DNA from: Equadaptatus sp045642965
GTDB lineage: Bacteria > Synergistota > Synergistia > Synergistales > Synergistaceae
Direction of reading: 5' to 3'
Assembly: GCA_045642965.1 (NCBI GenBank)
Contig: JAZUJX010000032.1
Span: 1-45,945 of the forward strand
DNA: 45,945 nucleotides
This document shows positions 39,648 through 45,945 of the stretch, in pieces; the first letter of the stretch is position 1, and each line of letters opens with the position of its first letter. The position numbers and the translations under genes were made by a program. Under the pieces are notes generated by a model that made no database searches, was not told the DNA's origin, and worked only from the letters and a program-made list of their open reading frames with translations.

Positions 39648-41219
39648 ATGAGAAACCGTGTAATGCTTGTTTCAGTGTTTGCAGTGCTTTTGTCAGTAGT
39701 TTTGGCATGCTCGGCTTTCGCCGCGGCAATGCCGTACGATTCGATGAAAATGGTCAAGAATATGGGCGGATATCTGTATGAGGCAAAATATCAGCCGACT
39801 ACGGACGAAAACTACGCAACGTTAAATGCTGTCTGTGAACAGCTGTTCGGAATTACACCGCCGCCGTTTCCCGGCTGCACATCGGTACGCAAAGGTAACC
39901 TCTACGGACGCAATTTTGACTTTTTCTGCGACAAATACGCAGACATCATTGTCCGCACACCGGCAGGCAACGGGCGTTACGCTTCCATAATGCTTGACGG
40001 AGGTATGCTTGGAAGAACCCTTGGCACTACAGTTGCACAGTCGTTCCCTGGTGAGTTTTGTACAAAAGCAAGACTTGACGCAATTATATCCGGAAGCACA
40101 CCGCTGGATTTAGGCGGCGGCATCTCAGAAGGACTGTGGCTTACGCTGCTTCCGTACGTTGCCATGGACGGAATCAACGAAAAAGGTGTTGTCTGCAACA
40201 TCAACGTGGCACAAAGCCGCGGAGGCGTTGAATCAACAAAGAGCACAAATCCCGGCGGGATAAGAATGTACGTAGCACTCTGCCCGCGCTACATACTTGA
40301 CTTCTGCGCCTCAGCAAAAGAAGCGGTTGAAAAGCTCAGTGAATTCGACATTTGGGCAGCAGGCGATATCCCTCTGACAGAGTACCATATCATGGTTGCA
40401 GACGCCAAAAACACCTACGTCATCGAGTTCAAAAACAACAAAATGCTTGCGCGTGAAATTTCCAACAAGCCGTACATGACAAACTTCAACCTGCTGCTTG
40501 ACGACAGCAAAACGGTCAGCTTTGACATAAAAGGATGCGTCGTACGCAATACGATAATCAACTATGACGGAACTCTCGGAGACCGCGGAAACGGACATGG
40601 AGTTGACCGCTACGACACAGTCGCAAAAGGCTATGCTTCCGTAACCGATAAGAAAACCATGCGAGATCTGCTTGACGTGGCATCCTACGGACAGCTTTAC
40701 TACTATCCCATAGCACGCTTTGACGAACTTGTTGCAGGTGATATTCGGGAAAGTGAATTGTGTAATCTGTCGAGGTCAATATATGCCGCAACTGGGGACG
40801 ATAGATTTATAGTTAATGAGCAGATGCCAGGTGTATTTTCAGGTGTGTTTGTTGATGACATGAAGACGCTGACACTGGGAAGAGCCACGGCCGAAGCCGC
40901 TAAACTTTGTGAGTACTATAACCTCGGCACGCTGCTGCCGCAGGTGGCTGCCGCGGCAGATGCGGACCGTACTAACATAATGCCGATACACACAATACAC
41001 TCCTGCATATACGACATTCCGGCAGGAAAAGTATGGATTAAATCACAGGAGCTTGGCAGCAAGGCAGCAGGCGCGTGGAGCAACGAATACAGTATCTCAG
41101 TGAAAGAAGATTCCTCGTCAGGCGGCTGCAACGCGGGATTCGGCGCACTGGCACTCTTGGCGCTCGTTTCACTCGCGCTTCGCGGAACGAAGAACGCAGA
41201 ACGCAGAACGAAGAACTAA
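39648..41219 (+). CDS. Exported choloylglycine-hydrolase-family Ntn hydrolase with Synerg-CTERM signal
   Basis: The 523-residue product has a signal peptide (cleavage near ACSAFAAA) and then the linear amide C-N hydrolase (choloylglycine hydrolase/penicillin V acylase/acyltransferase) core: PGCTSVRKGNLYGRNFDFF with the nucleophile C77, R88 and D91; VVCNINVA has the usual Asn. By family analogy it would be activated by cleavage before C77. Such enzymes hydrolyse amide bonds of bile salts, penicillin V, N-acyl amino acids or acyl-homoserine lactones; substrate not decided. The end SSSGGCNAGFGALALLA, helix and basic tail is a full Synerg-CTERM, so it is surface-attached. AAGGAGG precedes the ATG. 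Confidence 0.85.
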   Translation: MRNRVMLVSVFAVLLSVVLACSAFAAAMPYDSMKMVKNMGGYLYEAKYQPTTDENYATLNAVCEQLFGITPPPFPGCTSVRKGNLYGRNFDFFCDKYADIIVRTPAGNGRYASIMLDGGMLGRTLGTTVAQSFPGEFCTKARLDAIISGSTPLDLGGGISEGLWLTLLPYVAMDGINEKGVVCNINVAQSRGGVESTKSTNPGGIRMYVALCPRYILDFCASAKEAVEKLSEFDIWAAGDIPLTEYHIMVADAKNTYVIEFKNNKMLAREISNKPYMTNFNLLLDDSKTVSFDIKGCVVRNTIINYDGTLGDRGNGHGVDRYDTVAKGYASVTDKKTMRDLLDVASYGQLYYYPIARFDELVAGDIRESELCNLSRSIYAATGDDRFIVNEQMPGVFSGVFVDDMKTLTLGRATAEAAKLCEYYNLGTLLPQVAAAADADRTNIMPIHTIHSCIYDIPAGKVWIKSQELGSKAAGAWSNEYSISVKEDSSSGGCNAGFGALALLALVSLALRGTKNAERRTKN

Positions 41220-41222
41220 AGA

Positions 41223-41297
41223 AAGCTATAAGCTGCAAGCTATAGGCTAAAAGCCTGAAAAGAAAGCTGAAAGCGGTAAGCTAAAACCTTGAAAAGA
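41223..41297 (+). repeat. Degenerate AAGCT-type repeat region behind the Ntn-hydrolase gene
   Basis: Two copies of aagctata (41223-41230, 41237-41244) and two near-identical 18-base units, gctaaaagcctgaaaaga (41246-41263) and gctaaaaccttgaaaaga (41280-41297). The end of the coding region just before is itself a tandem of aacgaag/aacgcag units. No gene is seen from 41220 to 41616; besides this repeat there is a terminator and a promoter. Confidence 0.6.
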
Positions 41298-41301
41298 CAA
41301 G

Positions 41302-41330
41302 AAACGGCGCGGAAATCCGCGCCGTTTTTT
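41302..41330 (+). terminator. Intrinsic terminator of the Ntn-hydrolase gene
   Basis: Perfect 11-bp stem aaacggcgcgg / ccgcgccgttt, loop aaat, then a T-run. Confidence 0.93.
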
Positions 41331-41447
41331 ATGCCGGACAGAATTTAGACAGATACAAAAATCAGCCAAAATACTTATTGAAAAATCAGTAAAAATACGG
41401 AAAAACGGGACAGAAATCAAAAACAGGGCAAAAAACTCAAAAACTGC

Positions 41448-41477
41448 TTGACAGTGTCACGTATGCAGGGTGATAAT
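41448..41477 (+). promoter_or_regulatory. Promoter of the DUF6273 protein pair
   Basis: TTGACA (41448-41453), an 18-base spacer and GATAAT (41472-41477). The leader (about 41484-41616) is ~133 bases, with a small GGGCT/AGCCT hairpin and two aaagaacataat units before AAGGAGA. Confidence 0.7.
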
Positions 41478-41616
41478 ACCAATTTAGAAACGGGCTGTAC
41501 GAAGCCTCAGTGTTATTTTTCCCGGCGGCGGCGAGATTTTATACAAACGAATATTTTGCAGTGGAAATATAAACGAAAGAACATAATAAAGAACATAATT
41601 AAGGAGATGCAGAAAA

Positions 41617-44232
41617 ATGAAACACGGCAAACTCAAAAAACTGTTTTCAGTTTTAATCCTCATCAGCGTTGTCCTAGTGTTCTGTCCGCCGGCAATGGCG
41701 GCAGGGATAGTCAAAGGCAGCAGCTTTGCAAATATCGGAGACGAAAGAACCTTCGCCGGTTACAAGTGGAATCTGTATGCGAAAGACAGCACATACGGTT
41801 ACATAATCACGTCAAACGTAATGGAGGTGTCCAAATCCGACGGCAGCGGAAAGATGGCGGGTCAGGCCTTCAGAACACAATATAATATGCCGGGTTCCAA
41901 CAAATATTCTGTCTCGGATCTTCGTCCAAGAGTCAACAAGTACGAAACAGAAATGAAAAGTTACAACGGAACAGACATGACGTGGGCGGAAGCAAACGGC
42001 GGAACAGGCAAATGGGCTAAGAACTACATAGTAAAGCACGACATGACGGAAAAAGGTACAAACCCGTATGGACAGCCCAAAAACCCCGGATTTAAGACAA
42101 TGAGCGACTATAACGACCTGCTGTACGTCCTTTCAACAGATGAAGCAAAGGCGCTTCAAAAAGCAGGATACGGATATGGCGGAGATAAGAAGAATATACT
42201 TGCAGCAGATGACGATTATTGGCTTCGTTCGCCCGGCGATGACAGCACTCATGCTGCTTACGGCGGAAGCGACGGCTATATCGTTGGCGACGGCCGCAGA
42301 GTGGACGACGCCTATTATGTTCGTCCCGCTTTGCAAATCAATCTGAAATCGCCGCTTTTTCAGTCTAATCTTTTCAAAACAGCCCCGACCGGCGGAAAAG
42401 CAGACGTCAAGGCCGGCGGCGGCTTTACGCTTGCCGATTACGACGGTTCCAAAGGCTGGAAGCTGACGGTGACAGACAAAAACATTGCAAAACCTGAAAT
42501 AACGTCGTTTGAGAAAGTTGAGGAAAAAATAATCGTTGAGTACAGAAACGCTGCAACAGGCGAAAACATGTACCTTTCTGCGTTGCTTTACGATCAAGCC
42601 GGAAAGCTTGTCAACTATGCAAAGGTTGCGGACACAAGCAAATCAGGAAGCGGCAGCGCTGAAATACCGACTTGCAATTTGCCGGCAGGAAATTACAAGA
42701 TAAGATTTTGCTGCGAAAAGGTGAACAGCGGCAGTCAGCCTGACTGTGTCTCGGAACTTACCGCGGAATACGGTATGACAACAATCGGAATGTTTAAAAT
42801 GCTGAGTTTGCTGCCGCGCGTTAACGGTACAAACAGCACGACAGTATTGTACAACGGCGATAAATGGGCAAAATTTTCGGACAGCAAGCTGCTTAGATAT
42901 GAAGGTTTCGACAGCACTGAAAGCGGCGGTTTTGCCGTTAACGGAAAAGTCAGAGCTTATGCCTCAACTATATCGGATGCGATAGAAAACAAAATAAACG
43001 GAGGCTGTTCCCTGCTGAGTCTGCAAGAGGCAGAATCCTTGTCTCATTCTGCCAGACGTTTCGGGGAAGATTGGTGGCTTGCTACAACGAGATGGAGAAC
43101 CGTAAGATATTATGTAAACGATGAGGGTGGTATAGGCGATACAAATGTAGGTATCCGTGACATACGCCCTGCTCTGAGCTTGAAGAATACGGACAGCATA
43201 TTTTTCATCAGCGCAGTCAAGGGAGGCGCCAAATCAGGCGAAGGGGGAGTTATGCAGACGTCTGCGGAAGACGTGAGAGAATACAAAATCACCTACAAGG
43301 ACGACACGCTTTCCGCGCCCTCCGGCGGCACGGCAAACGACATCTGCAGATTCAACGCAGGCGGCAATTCATTTTTCCCGTGCCGCGATACGGACAGAAT
43401 TGTTGCCCTTGCCGGAAGCAACAGTGCCTCGGCGACAGGCTACGCCGTGGTGAAAAAGAACGAAAACGGCATTAGCCTCAACTTTGACGGCTACAATGCG
43501 GAAAACAGGAATATATATCTGCACAAAGAAATAATCGGCACCAAATACGACCGCCTGAGCGCTGCTTCGCTTGTATTAAAAAACACGAAATATGAAAACG
43601 GAAATCTTACTGCCCTTACGCTTGACAACACTGTCAAAGCGGGAAATATACTGCTTATGTGGGGCTTTAACCTGTCGCTTGAAGACAAGAAAAGCTACAA
43701 ACAGAACATAATGGTTTCAGGAGATAAAGACATCCTGACCGGTTTAGGCGGACAAGGCGCTAAAATAGCCGGCATAACGAAAATTTTGGAGGACAATGAG
43801 CTTGTCTGCAAAGGCAGAGTGACGCTTACGGAAATTAACTACAATTCCGACAAAGGCGATCTTGACGAGGGCGGAAAAATAACGGCAGCCGAAGGCTCGG
43901 TACTGACGCTTGAACGTCCGCATTTTACACTGCCGCTTAAAACTGAAATTTCTGTTGAAACCGGCGGCACGGTAATTAACTACAGAGACGAAACGTTAGC
44001 GGTGAAAGACGGCGAAAAAATTGTGCAGCTTCCAAACGGCTATTCCTACACTGGCGGCAGCGAAACGCCTGTTCCTGTGTCTCACGTGTATTATGACTGG
44101 GACGAAGGAGAGGAAGAGGAACCAAAGACGTCGTCATCGTCAGGCGGCTGCAACGCAGGATTTGGCGCGTTAGCGCTCCTGGCGCTCGCAGGGCTCGCGC
44201 TGAGAGGAACGAAGAACGAAAAGAAAGCTTAA
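41617..44232 (+). CDS. Large exported Synerg-CTERM protein with two DUF6273-type domains
   Basis: The 871-residue product has a signal peptide (cleavage near PPAMAAG). Domain 1 (about residues 30-250) has the DUF6273 pattern: YGYIITSNV, DDDYWLRSPGDD at 199-210 and YYVRPALQINLKS at 234-246. A linker of beta-sandwich type (about 290-390; ENMYLSALLYDQAGKLVNYA) follows. A second DUF6273-like domain (about 395-530) keeps DWWLATTRW and DIRPALSL. The last ~300 residues are beta-rich, then Glu/Ser-rich, ending SSSSGGCNAGFGALALLALA and a basic tail (Synerg-CTERM). It is likely a surface protein; function unknown. AAGGAGA precedes the ATG. It is followed by a paralogous gene 30 bases on. Confidence 0.85.
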   Translation: MKHGKLKKLFSVLILISVVLVFCPPAMAAGIVKGSSFANIGDERTFAGYKWNLYAKDSTYGYIITSNVMEVSKSDGSGKMAGQAFRTQYNMPGSNKYSVSDLRPRVNKYETEMKSYNGTDMTWAEANGGTGKWAKNYIVKHDMTEKGTNPYGQPKNPGFKTMSDYNDLLYVLSTDEAKALQKAGYGYGGDKKNILAADDDYWLRSPGDDSTHAAYGGSDGYIVGDGRRVDDAYYVRPALQINLKSPLFQSNLFKTAPTGGKADVKAGGGFTLADYDGSKGWKLTVTDKNIAKPEITSFEKVEEKIIVEYRNAATGENMYLSALLYDQAGKLVNYAKVADTSKSGSGSAEIPTCNLPAGNYKIRFCCEKVNSGSQPDCVSELTAEYGMTTIGMFKMLSLLPRVNGTNSTTVLYNGDKWAKFSDSKLLRYEGFDSTESGGFAVNGKVRAYASTISDAIENKINGGCSLLSLQEAESLSHSARRFGEDWWLATTRWRTVRYYVNDEGGIGDTNVGIRDIRPALSLKNTDSIFFISAVKGGAKSGEGGVMQTSAEDVREYKITYKDDTLSAPSGGTANDICRFNAGGNSFFPCRDTDRIVALAGSNSASATGYAVVKKNENGISLNFDGYNAENRNIYLHKEIIGTKYDRLSAASLVLKNTKYENGNLTALTLDNTVKAGNILLMWGFNLSLEDKKSYKQNIMVSGDKDILTGLGGQGAKIAGITKILEDNELVCKGRVTLTEINYNSDKGDLDEGGKITAAEGSVLTLERPHFTLPLKTEISVETGGTVINYRDETLAVKDGEKIVQLPNGYSYTGGSETPVPVSHVYYDWDEGEEEEPKTSSSSGGCNAGFGALALLALAGLALRGTKNEKKA

Positions 44233-44262
44233 AGCGTTTCATATATTTAGGAGGTATATGCC

Positions 44263-45897
44263 ATGCAGAGCAAATTCAAAAAACTATCTTTAGTTCTAAT
44301 CCTTCTCGGAGTTGTTCTTGCCTTCTGCTCGTCTGCGTTTGCGGCGGGGATTGCCGAGGGCTGGAGAGCGGCGTTTTGGGACGAAGCCTCAGGCACATAC
44401 AAGGTCGGCAGTACGGCAGATTTTCTCGGCTATAACTGGGCGCTGTGGAAAACCGACGGCACGTATGCCTATGTCATAACGTCAGATATACTCACAAACT
44501 CGAAATTTCAAAATTCATATTCATCAAACAACTACCGGAACTCGACAGTTCGCGGTGTTGTCAACGGTTACGAAAACAAGATGAAAGGCTATAGCGGAAA
44601 CGGCAGCGGGACGAAATCGCTGACGTGGAAGGAGATAAACGGCGGAAGCGCAAACTTCATAGAACACTCGCCGACAATAGTTAACGGCGCTGGTACGGAC
44701 TATCTGTATCTGCTTGCATATGTCGAGGCAAATTCAATACCAATGAACATACGCAAACTCAAAACCACTTGGTGGCTGCGGTCACCCGCTTCTTCTTCCA
44801 CCTCGTACAGCTACCGCGCAGATGCCGTTTCAGGCTTTGACGGCAAACTCAGCGAATACTCCGTTGGCAACAACAAAGGCGTGCGCCCCGCTTTGATAAT
44901 CAATCTTAAATCTCCTCTATTTTCGTCTGCGCTTTTCAGAACTGCGCCTTCCGGCAAAGCTGACGCAAGCGAAGGCGGCGGTTTTACGCTTAAGGACTAT
45001 GACGGTGCGGACGGCTGGAAACTTACTGTGACGGACAAAAATATCAAAACGCCGAGAGTGCTGCTCGGAGCAGACGGCGGTAAAAAGATTGCGGTGTACT
45101 ATACCTTTGAGTCAGCCGGAGAAAATATGTATCTTTCAGCCCTGCTGTACGACGCAGACGGTAAACTGATCAACTATGCTAAAATCGCGAAGACAGCGGA
45201 AAAAATCAAAGGAGTTACCATTGTTGATTTGCCGCTGGACAATATAAAGCCCGGAAATTACAAGATGAGATTTTTCCAGGAGCAGATAAAAGGCGCAGAA
45301 GAAAACGACATTGCTTCAGCCCTTACACAAGAATACGATCTCTGTATTCCTGCCCAGCCCAGCACGGCGGTACTGCAGAACGCAAACTCGCTTGTGAGCA
45401 ATACGTCGCTGAACAGCGTGAGCGTTGCTTCACAGGAAAATTCCGTTGCTCTTCTTGACGAAGACTATAAAGGCGTAAGCGGTGTAAATGAAACAATCCT
45501 GAAAGACGGACTGAACATTACGCTGACGTATGACGGCGACAATGCAGTCAGCGAAACAGCTCAGTTTCAGATAAAACTTGACAGGCCGATAGAGCTTGCC
45601 GAAGGCGGACAGCTGGCGGTATTCATTCCGCTTCCTGACAGAACGGAAGAAGACGAATACCTTGTGCTGAAAGACGAAGACCCTGCGGACGACATGATAA
45701 CCTTTACGGTACCGAACGTCGGCGAATACTTTGAAAGCGGTGAAACTGTGCCTGTAATGCTTGCTGAAATTAACGGCGACGCGAAATTCGACGGCGAAGA
45801 AGAACAGAAAAAATCCTCGTCAGGCGGCTGCAACGCAGGGTTCGGAGCGCATGCGATGCTCGGCGTTCTCGGAATGTTTTACAGCACGAAAAAATAA
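44263..45897 (+). CDS. Exported Synerg-CTERM protein with one DUF6273-type domain, paralogue of the upstream gene
   Basis: The 544-residue product resembles the first part of the upstream protein: signal peptide (cleavage near SSAFAAG), then YNWALWKTDGTYAYVITSDI, TTWWLRSPASSS at 168-179 and GVRPALIINLKSPLFSS, the PSGKADASEGGGFTLKDYDG linker and ENMYLSALLYDADGKLINYA. The second DUF6273 domain is missing; instead a ~170-residue beta-rich segment leads to SSSGGCNAGFGAHAMLGVLG and STKK. The tail's helix is less Leu/Ala-rich than in the neighbours but the GGCNAG core is intact. AGGAGG stands 10 bases before the ATG. Co-transcription with the upstream gene is likely; no terminator is visible before the window ends. 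Confidence 0.85.
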   Translation: MQSKFKKLSLVLILLGVVLAFCSSAFAAGIAEGWRAAFWDEASGTYKVGSTADFLGYNWALWKTDGTYAYVITSDILTNSKFQNSYSSNNYRNSTVRGVVNGYENKMKGYSGNGSGTKSLTWKEINGGSANFIEHSPTIVNGAGTDYLYLLAYVEANSIPMNIRKLKTTWWLRSPASSSTSYSYRADAVSGFDGKLSEYSVGNNKGVRPALIINLKSPLFSSALFRTAPSGKADASEGGGFTLKDYDGADGWKLTVTDKNIKTPRVLLGADGGKKIAVYYTFESAGENMYLSALLYDADGKLINYAKIAKTAEKIKGVTIVDLPLDNIKPGNYKMRFFQEQIKGAEENDIASALTQEYDLCIPAQPSTAVLQNANSLVSNTSLNSVSVASQENSVALLDEDYKGVSGVNETILKDGLNITLTYDGDNAVSETAQFQIKLDRPIELAEGGQLAVFIPLPDRTEEDEYLVLKDEDPADDMITFTVPNVGEYFESGETVPVMLAEINGDAKFDGEEEQKKSSSGGCNAGFGAHAMLGVLGMFYSTKK

Positions 45898-45945
45898 ACA
45901 GTAAATTTTATATACACCCACATACAAAAGCGAGGGAATGAAATC
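45898..45945 (+). other. Gap at the right window edge
   Basis: Forty-eight bases without a terminator hairpin. GAGGGA followed by an ATG at 45938 could begin a further gene, but the spacing is too short to be sure. Confidence 0.3.

Noticed and set aside
41220..41616. CRISPR-like repeat array in the gap before the DUF6273 pair
   Set aside because: The repeats are short, degenerate and not evenly spaced, with no unique spacers and no cas genes in the window.

Overview
The window looks like the chromosome of a Gram-negative, amino-acid-fermenting anaerobe of the phylum Synergistota (Synergistes/Cloacibacillus-like). The main evidence is four predicted exported proteins (25895-27226, 39648-41219, 41617-44232, 44263-45897) that end in the Synerg-CTERM sorting signal: a GGCNAG or SGCNAG core, a hydrophobic stretch and a short basic tail. 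A tripartite RND pump, a TonB receptor and an OmpH/Skp chaperone show that there is an outer membrane. Glutamate dehydrogenase, a RidA/aminotransferase/amino-acid-symporter operon and an acyl-CoA:acetate CoA-transferase fit peptide and amino-acid fermentation. There is no integrase, transposase, phage module or CRISPR array; the genes are mostly housekeeping and metabolic, in compact operons with clear terminators.

Layout. 1-5521: RND efflux operon (adaptor truncated at the window edge, pump, outer-membrane channel). 5558-6670 (-): MGDG-synthase/MurG-type glycosyltransferase, divergent from 6742-8727, an operon of a short Ppx/GppA phosphatase, an ArsD-like protein and an exported cell-wall amidase. 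8877-10214: CoA-transferase. 10227-10406 (-): tiny membrane protein with a leaderless-looking promoter. 10465-16458: degenerate DegT-type protein, YugP-type zinc peptidase, rsmB, a PASTA protein, rpe and a RodZ-like protein; the order recalls the Firmicutes rsmB-prkC-rpe locus without the kinase. 16519-16875 (-): small exported protein. 17032-17787: methyltransferase. 17975-21473: ridA, YheO-type regulator, class V aminotransferase and dicarboxylate/amino-acid symporter, behind a perfect-consensus promoter. 21627-21758 (-): 43-residue small protein with its own promoter. 21922-24827 (-): glutamate dehydrogenase, DUF554 membrane protein, an 86-residue protein and a DtxR-family regulator. 25054-25845: amidohydrolase.

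27359-33194 (-) is the most integrated part of the window: yhdT-panF-cbiR (pantothenate symporter pair plus a probable cobamide-remodelling phosphodiesterase), then a promoter, a cobalamin riboswitch with a terminator, a BtuB-like TonB receptor, a second terminator, and a BtuF-like binding protein. Together they suggest cobamide capture at the outer membrane, delivery in the periplasm and remodelling in the cytoplasm; BtuCD and the assembly enzymes are not in the window.

33310-39159 (+): LUD-domain protein, ClC-family chloride channel/transporter with a small membrane partner, Skp/OmpH chaperone, adenosine-specific kinase, radA and gpsA. A tRNA-Leu(CAG) lies on the minus strand at 39228-39314. 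39648-45897 (+): three consecutive Synerg-CTERM proteins, the first a choloylglycine-hydrolase-family Ntn hydrolase, the other two related DUF6273-type proteins. Nothing here is a clearly new defence or mobile system. The best leads are the cobamide locus, the kinase-less PASTA locus, the ridA operon, the orphan ArsD, the degenerate DegT protein and the recurrent leaderless promoters.
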